Below the pieces are notes generated by a model that saw nothing but the letters and a program-made list of their open reading frames with translations, ran no database searches and had not been told where the DNA came from. From Lachnospiraceae bacterium KGMB03038 (GTDB lineage: Bacteria; Bacillota; Clostridia; Lachnospirales; Lachnospiraceae), in assembly GCA_007361935.1 (NCBI GenBank), contig CP041667.1, positions 970,001 to 1,034,000 of the forward strand: DNA of 64,000 nucleotides, written 5' to 3'. Of the stretch, positions 1-9,198 are shown one piece after another. Position 1 is the first letter of the stretch. The number at the start of each line of letters is the position of its first letter. The translations under genes were made by a program, and so were the position numbers.

Positions 1-142
1 TGGTCATTATATCAAATAACAGTATTGAAATAAAGAAAAAAATGAAAACTTCACATTTTGGTAGGAAAATCTTAAGAAATTCGTTATAGTAATAAGGTAA
101 GGCTATGTAGAAGCAAAACTTTTAGAAAGGAACGGCAGCAGC

Positions 143-793
143 ATGCAGTCAGAATATAAAATCATATATCAAGGCGGGCAAGCCCAGATCATAGAGAAAA
201 AGTCCAGATTTATCGCCACAGTCATCCCGGTAGAGACGGAAGAGGAAGCGCTGGAGTTTATTGAGTCCACACGCAAAAAATATTGGGATGCGACTCACAA
301 TTGTTATGCCTATGTGATCGGAGACAGGCAGGAGATCCAGCGCTGCAGTGACGATGGAGAGCCGTCCGGAACAGCGGGGCGGCCTATGATGGATGTCCTT
401 TGCGGAGCGGGGATACATAATGCGGCTGTGGTGGTGACAAGGTATTTTGGAGGTACGCTCCTTGGGACCGGAGGGCTGATCCGCGCGTATTCTATGGCTG
501 TTCAGGAGGGGCTTGCTTCTTCTGAGATTATAACCAGAATACCGGGGATTAAACTAAAGATAACTGTAGATTATACAGAATTAGGCAAAATCCAATATCT
601 GCTTGGACAAAAGAAGCTGACGGCCCAGGATGAGGTATATACGGAGAACGTAGAATTTACAGTACTGGTTCCAGAGGCGGAAGCCTCCAGGCTTCAGGAA
701 GAACTGACAGAAGAGACCAATGGAAGGATCATCATGGATATCCAAGGACCCTGCGGGATCGCGAGACGAAATGGAAAACTAACAGAATTGTAG
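143..793 (+). CDS. yigZ: YigZ/IMPACT family protein
   Basis: The 216-residue product belongs to the UPF0029/IMPACT family, whose bacterial members (YigZ, YvyE) have no settled biochemical role. The family core is visible: DDGEPSGTAGRP at residues about 70-81 and RYFGGTLLGTGGLIRAY at about 100-116. A smaller C-terminal ferredoxin-like half follows, as is usual for the family. An AGAAAGGAA ribosome-binding site lies about 9 bases before the ATG. The gene stands alone and ends against a convergent hairpin shared with hpf. Length is normal and nothing is missing. Family assignment is firm; function is open. Confidence 0.9.
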   Translation: MQSEYKIIYQGGQAQIIEKKSRFIATVIPVETEEEALEFIESTRKKYWDATHNCYAYVIGDRQEIQRCSDDGEPSGTAGRPMMDVLCGAGIHNAAVVVTRYFGGTLLGTGGLIRAYSMAVQEGLASSEIITRIPGIKLKITVDYTELGKIQYLLGQKKLTAQDEVYTENVEFTVLVPEAEASRLQEELTEETNGRIIMDIQGPCGIARRNGKLTEL

Positions 794-803
794 AAAACAG
801 ATC

Positions 804-847
804 GCGGGCCTGTGGGAAAGGGGCCGCGCCGCTTCCCACAGGCCCGC
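804..847. terminator. Convergent hairpin between yigZ and hpf
   Basis: A perfect 15-bp stem (804-818 with 833-847, core GCGGGCCTGTGGGAA) with a 14-base loop lies between two convergent genes. On the minus strand it is followed by GATCTGTTTTC, so it most likely ends hpf transcription. The plus strand has no clear T run. Confidence 0.7.
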
Positions 848-892
848 TGCTATGGTGAGGGACATTCCTGCGAAGATCCGCTGTCACACTTG

Positions 893-1429
893 TTAATCGA
901 ATTCTGGTTCGATCAGACCAAAACTTCCGTCTTTGCGCCGGTAGACCACGTTGACCTCGTCTGTCTGCGCATTGCAGAATACAAAGAAGTCATGTCCCAA
1001 AAGCTCCATTTGTACGCAGGCATCTTCCGGGAACATTGGTTTGATACCGAATTTCTTTGTGCGGACGATGCGGATCTCACCATCGTCTTCTACCACGTCT
1101 TGATCATCAAAGAATTCTTGTTTAAAGTTTCCGCCTTCCTGGTGTCTGGCAATCAGTTTATTCTTATATTTCCTGAGCTGACGCTCAATAACCTCTTCTA
1201 CCAGATCAATGGAAACATACATGTCGCTGCTTTGCTGTTCTGAGCGGATAAGACCGCCCTTGACAGGGATTGTGACTTCTATTTTTTGACGTTCTCTCTG
1301 TACGCTTAATGTAACGTGGATTTCCGTATCAGGAGTAAAATACCTTTCCAGTTTTCCTAATTTGTTTTCGATGGCCTGCCTTAAACCTGGCGTAACATCA
1401 ATGTTTTTGCCGATAATGATAAATTTCAT
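893..1429 (-). CDS. hpf: Ribosome hibernation-promoting factor, long form
   Basis: This is the long HPF (RaiA/YfiA family) that dimerises 70S ribosomes into inactive 100S particles in stationary phase. The N-terminal domain (about residues 1-95, starting MKFIIIGKNIDVTPGLR) binds the 30S decoding region. The C-terminal domain (about 120-178) ends in the typical VVYRRKDGSFGLIEP stretch that mediates dimerisation. The start is set at 1429 because AAAGGAG lies 8 bases upstream; an in-frame ATG at 1450 would place that ribosome-binding site inside the gene. The product is 178 residues, normal for the Firmicutes long form. Confidence 0.93.
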   Translation of the reverse strand: MKFIIIGKNIDVTPGLRQAIENKLGKLERYFTPDTEIHVTLSVQRERQKIEVTIPVKGGLIRSEQQSSDMYVSIDLVEEVIERQLRKYKNKLIARHQEGGNFKQEFFDDQDVVEDDGEIRIVRTKKFGIKPMFPEDACVQMELLGHDFFVFCNAQTDEVNVVYRRKDGSFGLIEPEFD

Positions 1430-1529
1430 GATACCAACTCCTTTTGACATATTTTCAGAAAGTATAGTCTGACAATTCCTGCCAAAACCATGAATCTATC
1501 TGATATATGTAGTATAACATGTTTGGAGT

Positions 1530-2141
1530 CTAATGTATAGCTCGGATTACTTCGATTCGTGAAATTTTTCCATCATGCATTTTGGCGACACGCAATCCAA
1601 AGTTCGTGAAACGGATCAAAGTCCCGACACCGATCTCAATATCTTCCTCTTTGCATTTGCGCAGGAACACATCTTTCAGCGTATCTCCATCTTCATGGGG
1701 GATTGAAATGCCAAGGATTTTGTTGATGACCCCTACTTTCGTGGTAGACCGGAAGACGATCTCATCAGAGACGTCAAAATTGGAAAACAGGAATTTCCGG
1801 GTGGCAAAAAGAACCGCGATGGCACACACGCCGATCAGGCTGGTCCAGGCGGAAGAATGATCCACGATGATCTGCCGGGCAATGGCGAACAAGAGTACGT
1901 CAAATACCGTGGTAGGAGAATGATAGTACATCATGCGGATCAGCTCTACGCCGATGATCAGATTGAAGCATGTTTCCAGCAGATCATCATAGTTGGGCCA
2001 AACATCCAGATTGGGAATGTTTCCAAGCTCTCCCACCATGCGCAGAGAGAGCAGAAGGATTCCGATCGCCAGCATAATGGCAATGAAAAACTCCAGGATC
2101 GTGGCCAGACGTTTTAAAAAGATGGATACATATTGTCTCAT
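1530..2141 (-). CDS. PsiE-like membrane protein
   Basis: The 203-residue protein has about four hydrophobic segments in its first 125 residues (for example FFIAIMLAIGILLLSL and the stretch around IGVCAIAVLFAT). A soluble C-terminal part of about 75 residues resembles a small regulatory domain (IEIGVGTLIRFTNFGLRVAKMHDGKISRIEVIRAI). The membrane part looks like the phosphate-starvation-inducible PsiE family, of unknown function. It lies 21 bases downstream of typA on the same strand behind a strong AAGGAGGAAATC ribosome-binding site, so the two are probably co-transcribed. Family assignment is moderate, from overall pattern only. Confidence 0.65.
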   Translation of the reverse strand: MRQYVSIFLKRLATILEFFIAIMLAIGILLLSLRMVGELGNIPNLDVWPNYDDLLETCFNLIIGVELIRMMYYHSPTTVFDVLLFAIARQIIVDHSSAWTSLIGVCAIAVLFATRKFLFSNFDVSDEIVFRSTTKVGVINKILGISIPHEDGDTLKDVFLRKCKEEDIEIGVGTLIRFTNFGLRVAKMHDGKISRIEVIRAIH

Positions 2142-2162
2142 GATTTCCTCCTTCAGAGTTTA

Positions 2163-3989
2163 TTAAGAGCGGTTCGCCCGCTTGCGCATCCGGGGATCCA
2201 GGATCTTCTTGCGGAGCCGGAGGCTTTTGGGAGTGACTTCCAGAAGTTCGTCTGTGTCGATAAAATCCAGAGCCTGTTCCAGGCTTAAGATCTTAGGGGG
2301 AGTCAGCCGGAGCGCTTCATCAGCGCTGGAAGACCTGGTATTGGTCAGATGTTTTGTCTTGCAGACATTTACTTCAATATCATCCGTCTTTGCGTTCTCT
2401 CCAATGACCATCCCGGAGTAGACTTTTTCTCCGGGACCGATGAACAATGTCCCCCGTTCCTGCGCGCTGTATAGGCCATATGTTACAGACTCGCCGGTCT
2501 CAAAGGCGATGAGAGAGCCTTGTTTTCGATATTGGATATCGCCTTTATAGGGAGCGTAGCCATCGAAGGCGGTATTCATGATCCCGTTTCCTTTGGTGTC
2601 AGTCAGGAATTCGCCCCGGTAGCCGATGAGTCCGCGGGAAGGAATAGAGAATTCCAGGCGGGTGTAGCCGCCGCCGATGGGGCTCATATTGCGCAGTTCT
2701 CCTTTGCGCTGGCTCAGCTTTTCAATAACCGTCCCGGTGAACTCATCGGGCACGTCAATATAAGCGGTCTCCATAGGCTCCAGAAGTTTTCCGTTCTCGT
2801 CTTCCCGGTAGAGGACCTCTGCCTTGCTTACGGCAAACTCATATCCTTCCCGGCGCATATTCTCGATCAGGACGGAAAGATGGAGTTCTCCCCGACCGGA
2901 AACCTTGAAGCTGTCTGTGCTGTCGGATTCTTCCACCCTTAAACTGACATCGGTGTTCAATTCCCGGAACAAGCGGTCCCGCAGATGCCGGGATGTAACG
3001 TATTTCCCTTCCTGCCCGGCGAAAGGACTGTCGTTGACGATAAACTGCATGGCGATGGTAGGATCTGAGATTTTCTGGAAAGGGATGGCTTTTGGATTTT
3101 CTGGAGAGCATAAAGTATCACCGATGGAAATATCGGAGATACCGGAGATGGCTACGATAGAGCCGATGGTCGCCTCCTTGACATCAACCTTATTCAGACC
3201 GTCGAATTCATAGAGTTTGCTAATGCGTACTTTTTCCTGGCGGCTGGGATCATGCTCGTTGACCACAACGGCATCCATGCCTACTCGGATCCGGCCGTTC
3301 TCTACCTTTCCGATGCCGATGCGGCCCACATATTCATTATAGTCGATGGTACTGATCAGCACCTGGGTATCTGCGTCCGGATCGCCCTGGGGAGCTGGGA
3401 TATAGTCAAGAATCGTTTCAAACAGCGGTTTCATATCCCGTTCCTCATCTGTCAGATCCAGGACAGCTACGCCGGCCTTTGCGGAAGCATAGACAAACGG
3501 ACAGTCCAGCTGTTCTTCGGACGCGTCCAGATCGATAAAGAGTTCCAGGACTTCATCGATCACTTCCTCCGGCCTGGCCTCCGGACGATCGATCTTGTTG
3601 ATGCAGACAATGACCGGGAGAGACAGATCCAAAGCCTTGCGCAGTACAAATTTGGTCTGGGGCATAGCTCCTTCGAACGCATCGACCACCAGTATAACGC
3701 CGTCGACCATTTTAAGCACCCGCTCCACCTCGCCGCCGAAATCAGCGTGGCCCGGAGTGTCCACAATATTGATCTTTGTTCCTTTATAAAAAACAGCGGT
3801 ATTCTTGGAGAGGATGGTGATTCCCCGCTCCCGCTCAATGGCGTTGGAATCCATGACTCTTTCCGCTACTTCCTGGTTTTCGCGGAATACGCCGCTTTGC
3901 TTGAGCAGCTCGTCCACCAGGGTGGTCTTGCCATGGTCGACGTGGGCGATGATCGCGATATTTCTAATGTCTTCACGTTTTTGTTTCAT
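2163..3989 (-). CDS. typA: Translational GTPase TypA/BipA
   Basis: TypA/BipA is a ribosome-binding GTPase of the EF-G class involved in ribosome assembly and stress adaptation. The 608-residue product shows the G domain with AHVDHGKTT (about 15-23), the effector region [16 protein letters not shown] and NKID, followed by the EF-G-like domains and the BipA-specific C-terminal region rich in basic residues ([20 protein letters not shown]). Length is standard. It is divergent from the tandem-OB gene and leads a probable operon with the PsiE-like gene. Confidence 0.97.
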   Translation of the reverse strand: MKQKREDIRNIAIIAHVDHGKTTLVDELLKQSGVFRENQEVAERVMDSNAIERERGITILSKNTAVFYKGTKINIVDTPGHADFGGEVERVLKMVDGVILVVDAFEGAMPQTKFVLRKALDLSLPVIVCINKIDRPEARPEEVIDEVLELFIDLDASEEQLDCPFVYASAKAGVAVLDLTDEERDMKPLFETILDYIPAPQGDPDADTQVLISTIDYNEYVGRIGIGKVENGRIRVGMDAVVVNEHDPSRQEKVRISKLYEFDGLNKVDVKEATIGSIVAISGISDISIGDTLCSPENPKAIPFQKISDPTIAMQFIVNDSPFAGQEGKYVTSRHLRDRLFRELNTDVSLRVEESDSTDSFKVSGRGELHLSVLIENMRREGYEFAVSKAEVLYREDENGKLLEPMETAYIDVPDEFTGTVIEKLSQRKGELRNMSPIGGGYTRLEFSIPSRGLIGYRGEFLTDTKGNGIMNTAFDGYAPYKGDIQYRKQGSLIAFETGESVTYGLYSAQERGTLFIGPGEKVYSGMVIGENAKTDDIEVNVCKTKHLTNTRSSSADEALRLTPPKILSLEQALDFIDTDELLEVTPKSLRLRKKILDPRMRKRANRS

Positions 3990-4049
3990 AACAGATCTTC
4001 CTTTTCTCTACTTATATTAATATATCAATCATTTTCGTACAACGCTAAT

Positions 4050-4077
4050 AGTGTATCATATTTTTAAAAATTTACAA
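4050..4077 (-). promoter_or_regulatory. Candidate typA promoter
   Basis: On the minus strand TTGTAA is followed after 16 bases by TACACT, about 60 bases before the typA start, in an AT-rich stretch. The -10 match is only partial. Confidence 0.4.
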
Positions 4078-4171
4078 GTACCAGGAAAATCAGGTTCTAA
4101 AACAGAAAGGCTGTTCATAGACTAAATAGTGACCGAGAAATACGATTTAGAGGAAGGGAGATTGTAAAATT

Positions 4172-4801
4172 ATGTCAGATAAGATCATTGAGAACAACCA
4201 GGTGACGATCATGGGAGAGGTTGCATCGGCTTTTTCATTCAGCCATGAAGTGTTTGGAGAGGGCTTCTATATGGTGGACGTAAGCGTAAAAAGGCTGAGT
4301 AATTCCAGGGATTTGATACCGGTCATGATATCGGAGCGGCTGATCGACGTATCCCAGGATTATACCGGGGAATTCCTGATGGTAACAGGACAGTTCCGAT
4401 CCTATAACAGGCATGAGGAACAGAAGAACAGGCTTGTGCTGTCTGTGTTTGCCAGGGAGGCGGCGTTTATTGAAGAGGAGCCGGACGGAGCGAAGACCAA
4501 TAATATCCTGCTGGACGGATACATATGCAAGCTTCCGGTCTACCGAAAGACACCGCTTGGCAGAGAGATCGCGGATCTTCTTCTTGCGGTAAACCGTCCT
4601 TATGGAAAGTCGGATTATATTCCCTGTATCTGCTGGGGCAGGAACGCAAGATTTGCCTCTGCCTTTGAAGTAGGAGAACATGTTCAGCTGATCGGCAGGA
4701 TCCAGAGCCGGGAATATGTGAAGAAATTATCCGAGACGGAAACGGAGAAACGAACGGCTTACGAGGTCTCTGTGAGCAAATTGGAATGCTGTGAAGATTA
4801 G
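4172..4801 (+). CDS. Tandem OB-fold SSB-like protein
   Basis: The 209-residue protein appears to contain two OB-fold repeats of the single-stranded-DNA-binding/PriB type. The first is about residues 8-90 (NQVTIMGEVASAFSF... DLIPVMISERL... LMVTGQFRSY). The second is about 107-205 (NNILLDGYICKLPVYRKTPLGREIADLLLAVNRPYGKSDYIPCICWGRNAR). The second repeat carries the SSB-like pattern in which a strand with a conserved TPLGR turn is followed by IPC.CWGRNA. It lacks the acidic SSB tail, ending ECCED. A role in replication or repair is inferred from family only. It is upstream of dapA but separated by 71 bases. Confidence 0.75.
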   Translation: MSDKIIENNQVTIMGEVASAFSFSHEVFGEGFYMVDVSVKRLSNSRDLIPVMISERLIDVSQDYTGEFLMVTGQFRSYNRHEEQKNRLVLSVFAREAAFIEEEPDGAKTNNILLDGYICKLPVYRKTPLGREIADLLLAVNRPYGKSDYIPCICWGRNARFASAFEVGEHVQLIGRIQSREYVKKLSETETEKRTAYEVSVSKLECCED

Positions 4802-4872
4802 ACGGTCCCTCATTGACATCATATTTGATTGATGATAGAATTTTTATAAATCAGAATGTCAGGAGGGTAATT

Positions 4873-5763
4873 ATGGCTATTTTTAAGGGTTCTGGCGTGG
4901 CGATCGTCACACCGTTTCAAAAGGACGGAAGCATTGATTATGATATGCTGGACCGGCTGATAGACTATCACTGTGAGAATGGAACAGACAGCATCATCAT
5001 CTGCGGTACTACTGGGGAATCAGCCACCATGACGGAAGAAGAACATATGGAGTGTGTAAAGTTCGCCATTGACCGGGTAAAAGGCAGACTGCCGGTGATC
5101 GCGGGGACTGGTTCCAACTGTACGAGAACGGCCATTGACATGTCAAAGGAGGCGGCAGATTACGGCGCGGACGGACTGCTTCTTGTGACACCTTATTATA
5201 ACAAGGCGACTCAGGCTGGGCTGATCGCGCATTATACGGCGGTGGCGAAAGAAGCCAAGGCTCCGATCATCATGTATAGCGTAGCCAGCCGGACGGGATG
5301 TAATATCGAGCCGGCGACGGTGGCTTCTCTGGTGAAGAATGTAGACAATATTGTAGGAGTTAAGGAAGCTTCCGGAAATATTTCTCAGGTCGCGAAGATC
5401 ATGGCGCTGACAGACGGAAATATTGACCTTTACTCGGGAAATGACGACCAGATCGTGCCGCTTTTGTCTTTGGGCGGCAAAGGTGTGATCTCCGTACTGG
5501 CGAATGTGGCGCCAAAAGAGACTCATGATATCTGCGAGAAATTTTTCGCTGGAGACGCGGCAGGAAGCGCCGCGCTTCAACTGAAGGCTGTCCCGCTGAT
5601 CGAGCAGCTCTTCTGCGAGGTGAATCCGATTCCGGTCAAGAAGGCGGTAAGCCTGATGGGATTCGAGTGCGGACCGCTTCGCATGCCGCTGACAGAATTA
5701 ACGCCGGAGCATGAGAAGTCGCTTGTTCAGGCAATGAAGGACTTTGGTATCAAGCTGGCATAG
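4873..5763 (+). CDS. dapA: 4-hydroxy-tetrahydrodipicolinate synthase
   Basis: DapA condenses pyruvate with aspartate semialdehyde, the first committed step to lysine and diaminopimelate. The 296-residue protein shows GTTGES (45-50) for pyruvate binding, the PYYN loop (107-110) and the Schiff-base lysine Lys164 in VGVKEASG. The start at 4873 is chosen because AGGAGGGTAATT precedes it directly; an upstream in-frame start at 4813 adds 20 residues foreign to the family. dapB follows 52 bases later, so the two probably form one operon. No lysine riboswitch is seen before it, unlike the transporter gene at 44.9 kb. Confidence 0.97.
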   Translation: MAIFKGSGVAIVTPFQKDGSIDYDMLDRLIDYHCENGTDSIIICGTTGESATMTEEEHMECVKFAIDRVKGRLPVIAGTGSNCTRTAIDMSKEAADYGADGLLLVTPYYNKATQAGLIAHYTAVAKEAKAPIIMYSVASRTGCNIEPATVASLVKNVDNIVGVKEASGNISQVAKIMALTDGNIDLYSGNDDQIVPLLSLGGKGVISVLANVAPKETHDICEKFFAGDAAGSAALQLKAVPLIEQLFCEVNPIPVKKAVSLMGFECGPLRMPLTELTPEHEKSLVQAMKDFGIKLA

Positions 5764-5815
5764 AACAGACATGGAACAGCCGCGAAGGCGGCTCAGACGG
5801 GAGGACAAAGAAAGA

Positions 5816-6586
5816 ATGGTACGGGCGATCATGCACGGCTGCAACGGAAGAATGGGCCGTGTGATTACAGAGATGATAGAAAAAGAACCAGAGATGGAGA
5901 TCGTGGCAGGCGTAGACGCATATACAGGCACCCCCAATACCTATCCGGTATTTGAGACCATTGGGGCATGTGACGTTGAGGCGGATGTGATCATTGATTT
6001 TTCCACAGCTTCAGCGGCAGACGATCTGCTGGCTTACGCAAAGGAACACAAAATGGCGCTGGTCCTGTGTACGACAGGGCTTTCAAAGGAGCAGATCGAA
6101 AAAGTGGGCGAGACGGCGAAGGAAACGGCGGTTCTCAGATCCGCTAATATGTCCATGGGCATTAACCTGCTTTTGAAATTACTGAGGGATGCTTCTAAAG
6201 TGCTGGCGAACGCGGGCTTTGATATTGAGATCGTGGAACGCCATCACAACCAGAAGCTGGACGCGCCAAGCGGAACCGCGCTTGCGCTGGCGGATGCGGT
6301 CAATGACGCTCTGGGACAAGAATATCATTATGTATATGACAGAAGCGATAAGCGTCAGAAACGGGACGAGAAAGAAATCGGAATTTCCGCGGTGCGCGGA
6401 GGCACTATTGTGGGGGACCATGAAGTGATCTACGCGGGGACAGACGAAGTGATCGAATTCAAGCACACAGCTTATTCCAGAGCGATCTTTGCAAGAGGCG
6501 CTGTGGAGGCGGCCAAATTCCTGGCGGGGAAGCCGGCGGGACATTATGACATGGCTGATGTGATCGAGGCGCAGCAAAGCCGATAA
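5816..6586 (+). CDS. dapB: 4-hydroxy-tetrahydrodipicolinate reductase
   Basis: DapB reduces the DapA product with NAD(P)H. The glycine-rich nucleotide loop GCNGRMG lies at residues 8-14 and the catalytic motif ERHHNQKLDAPSGTA at 141-155. The ATG at 5816 (MVRAIMHGCNGRMG) follows GGGAGGAC and gives 256 residues, the usual family size. The longer frame opening at 5744 overlaps dapA and adds 24 non-homologous residues, so it was not used. It forms a lysine/peptidoglycan precursor pair with dapA. Confidence 0.97.
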   Translation: MVRAIMHGCNGRMGRVITEMIEKEPEMEIVAGVDAYTGTPNTYPVFETIGACDVEADVIIDFSTASAADDLLAYAKEHKMALVLCTTGLSKEQIEKVGETAKETAVLRSANMSMGINLLLKLLRDASKVLANAGFDIEIVERHHNQKLDAPSGTALALADAVNDALGQEYHYVYDRSDKRQKRDEKEIGISAVRGGTIVGDHEVIYAGTDEVIEFKHTAYSRAIFARGAVEAAKFLAGKPAGHYDMADVIEAQQSR

Positions 6587-6636
6587 GTTTAGCGAAGAAA
6601 TCACTGTGTGTGAAAATTACATATGGGGAGGAGTTT

Positions 6637-8589
6637 ATGAGAGATCTGGAAGAACGTTATCTAAAGAGACTTTCCGAACTTTATCCTACCATCGCAAAGG
6701 CATCGACAGAAATCATCAATCTGCAGGCGATCTTAAACCTGCCTAAAGGAACAGAGCATTTTTTGACTGATATTCATGGGGAATATGAGGCTTTTTCTCA
6801 TGTTTTAAAGAATGGCTCCGGTTCCGTAAAGCGGAAGATTGAAGATGTTTTTGGAAATACTGTGAGTAGCAGGGACAAACAGGCCCTTGCTACTCTTATT
6901 TATTATCCAAGAGAGAAGATGGAACGGATTCGGAAAACAGAAGAAAACCTGGAGGATTGGTACAAGATCACATTATACCGTTTGATCGAAGTATGTAAAA
7001 GCGCCGCCAGCAAGTATACCCGCTCAAAAGTGCGCAAGGCCCTGCCGGAAGAATTCTCTTATGTGATCGAGGAGCTGATCACGGAGAAGCCGGAGCTTAC
7101 AGATAAGGAGTCCTATTACAGTTCCATTATCAGCACGATCATCCGTCTGGGAAGAGCGGAAAAGTGTATTACTGCGTTCAGCAGGGTGATCCAGCGGCTG
7201 ACGGTAGATCATCTTCACATTCTGGGCGACATCTATGACCGGGGACCTGGACCGCATATTATCATGGATAAGCTGATGGACTATCACAGCGTGGACATTC
7301 AGTGGGGCAATCATGATGTGCTCTGGATGGGAGCCGCGGCGGGGCAGAGAGCCTGTATTGCCAATGTAATACGAATCTGTGCCAGATATGGGAACCTGGA
7401 TATTTTGGAAGATGGATATGGGATCAATCTTCTCCCGCTTGCGGCGTTTGCAATGGATACTTACAGAGACGATCCATGCGCCTGTTTCGCCCTGAAAAGC
7501 CCGCCGGCACATGGAGAAGGAGAGCGGGCCATGGATATGCGGATGCACAAAGCCATCTCCATCATCCAGTTTAAAGCGGAAGGCCAGGCAAGCCGGAGGA
7601 ATCCGCAGTTCCATCTGGAACACCGGGATCTGCTGCACAAGATCGATTACCAGAATGGCACGATAGAGCTGGATGGAAAAATCTACGAACTGTTGGACAA
7701 GAACTTTCCTACCATAGATCCCAAGGACCCCTATCAGCTTTCCAATGAAGAAGAAGAGATCATGGAACGGTTGGAACAGGCGTTTCGCAACTGCGGGAAA
7801 CTGCAGGATCATATGCGGTTCCTGCTGAATAAAGGGAGTCTCTACAAAGTATATAATAAGAACCTTCTGTATCACGGATGTGTACCCCTTATGGAAGACG
7901 GCCAGCTGAAGGAGGCCAATATATTTGGGGAAAAAAGAAAAGGGGCGGGGCTGTACCGGATCTTGGAAGAATATGTGCGGAAAGGTTTTTACGCGGAAGC
8001 TGCGGACCAGCGGCAGCGGGGACGGGACATGATGTGGTATATCTGGCAGGGACAGGATTCTCCTTTGTTTGGCAAAGACAAGATGGCTACATTTGAGCGG
8101 TATTTTCTGAAAGACAAAGAGACCCATATAGAGAAGAAGAATCCTTATTACCGGTATCTGGAAGATCCGCGGGTAATAGATGGGATCTTAAAAGAATTCG
8201 GGTTGGAAGGAGAAGAATCCCATATTATCAACGGACATGTGCCGGTACGGCTGAAAGATGGGGAAAGTCCGGTGAAATGTGATGGGAAAGTACTGGTCAT
8301 CGACGGCGGATTTTCCAAAGCATATCAGAAGGAAACCGGGATCGCGGGATATACGCTGATCTATAATTCTTATGGTCTGATCTTGGCGGCCCATGAGCCA
8401 TTTGAATCAACTGAAAACGCGATAGAGAAAGAGAGTGATATCCATTCAGACAGCATAGTGGTCAAAAAAGTCATGCGCCGCAAAAAGGTGGGCGATACGG
8501 ATATCGGAACAGAACTAAAAGCTCAGATCAAAGATTTGGAAGAACTTGTAAAAGCTTATCGGAGCGGACGGTTGACAGAGAAAATATAA
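6637..8589 (+). CDS. fbp: Class III fructose-1,6-bisphosphatase
   Basis: This is the large Bacillus/Clostridium-type FBPase that dephosphorylates fructose-1,6-bisphosphate in gluconeogenesis. The 650-residue protein carries calcineurin-like metallophosphatase motifs: LTDIHGEYEAF near the N-terminus, LGDIYDRGPGPH, WGNHDVLWMGAA and later INGHVPVR. These are the D.H, GD..DRG and GNHD metal-binding signatures. The start at 6637 is preceded by GGGGAGGAG with good spacing; a GTG at 6610 is in frame but lies upstream of that site. With ppdK at the window end it supports a gluconeogenic capacity. Confidence 0.96.
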   Translation: MRDLEERYLKRLSELYPTIAKASTEIINLQAILNLPKGTEHFLTDIHGEYEAFSHVLKNGSGSVKRKIEDVFGNTVSSRDKQALATLIYYPREKMERIRKTEENLEDWYKITLYRLIEVCKSAASKYTRSKVRKALPEEFSYVIEELITEKPELTDKESYYSSIISTIIRLGRAEKCITAFSRVIQRLTVDHLHILGDIYDRGPGPHIIMDKLMDYHSVDIQWGNHDVLWMGAAAGQRACIANVIRICARYGNLDILEDGYGINLLPLAAFAMDTYRDDPCACFALKSPPAHGEGERAMDMRMHKAISIIQFKAEGQASRRNPQFHLEHRDLLHKIDYQNGTIELDGKIYELLDKNFPTIDPKDPYQLSNEEEEIMERLEQAFRNCGKLQDHMRFLLNKGSLYKVYNKNLLYHGCVPLMEDGQLKEANIFGEKRKGAGLYRILEEYVRKGFYAEAADQRQRGRDMMWYIWQGQDSPLFGKDKMATFERYFLKDKETHIEKKNPYYRYLEDPRVIDGILKEFGLEGEESHIINGHVPVRLKDGESPVKCDGKVLVIDGGFSKAYQKETGIAGYTLIYNSYGLILAAHEPFESTENAIEKESDIHSDSIVVKKVMRRKKVGDTDIGTELKAQIKDLEELVKAYRSGRLTEKI

Positions 8590-8702
8590 TAGGCAAAAAA
8601 AGCCAGCGAATAAAAAGTATAGAATCTCCCATTTTGCAGATATTACTAACACCAGGAAATACCTGATAATCAAAGAATATACATGAAAGGGAGATTTTGA
8701 CC

Positions 8703-9035
8703 ATGAAACAGTTTAAAAAACTACTGGCCGTGTTTCTCTGTGCGGGAGTGCTGATGAACCTTGCCGCCTGCGGAAGCGACGGCAGCGCCAAAGACAACGG
8801 CGCGGTAAACACAGAGACCACAGAGGATAGGGACCAAAACAGCGCAGATCGGGAGGAGGCCGATATGAACGGCGCTACAGACGGAACCGCGGATGATGGC
8901 GTGCTGGATGAAATTGGAAATGATGTTAAAGATGGCGCGGAAGATATTGGGAATGACGTGAAAGACAATGTGGAAGACATGGAGAAGGATGCCAAGGACG
9001 CCAATGACCGGGAGGCCGCAGAGGATGCCCGGTAG
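8703..9035 (+). CDS. Small acidic lipoprotein with short repeats
   Basis: The roughly 110-residue product begins with a lipoprotein signal peptide (MKQFKKLLAVFLCAGVLMN) and the lipobox LAAC, so it should be anchored to the outer face of the membrane. The mature part is very rich in Asp, Glu, Asn and Lys. It ends in about three amphipathic repeats of 11-12 residues (EIGNDVKDGAED, IGNDVKDNVEDM, EKDAKDAND), reminiscent of LEA-type or apolipoprotein-like helices. AAAGGGAG lies about 8 bases before the ATG; a TTG two codons upstream is less well spaced. No enzymatic domain is visible and the function is unknown. Confidence 0.8.
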   Translation: MKQFKKLLAVFLCAGVLMNLAACGSDGSAKDNGAVNTETTEDRDQNSADREEADMNGATDGTADDGVLDEIGNDVKDGAEDIGNDVKDNVEDMEKDAKDANDREAAEDAR

Positions 9036-9060
9036 ATGAAAAAAGACAGACACCGAAAAG

Positions 9061-9094
9061 GAAGACGGCGGAAAATCCGCGGTCTTTCTTTTTG
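9061..9094 (+). terminator. Rho-independent terminator after the lipoprotein gene
   Basis: An 11-bp stem (AAGACGGCGGA with TCCGCGGTCTT, one mismatch, AAA loop) is followed by TCTTTTT, 26 bases after the lipoprotein stop codon. Confidence 0.8.
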
Positions 9095-9198
9095 AGTCCG
9101 GGACCTTTTCCGACAGGCTGATTTTACGTGGATTTTACAAAGAAGCGGTGGAGAATAAAGGATAAGGACTTCATAATAAAAGAAGGGGGATCGGTCTG

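Noticed and set aside
812..1243. Open frame opposite hpf
   Set aside because: It is the antisense of a clear HPF gene and includes the convergent terminator.
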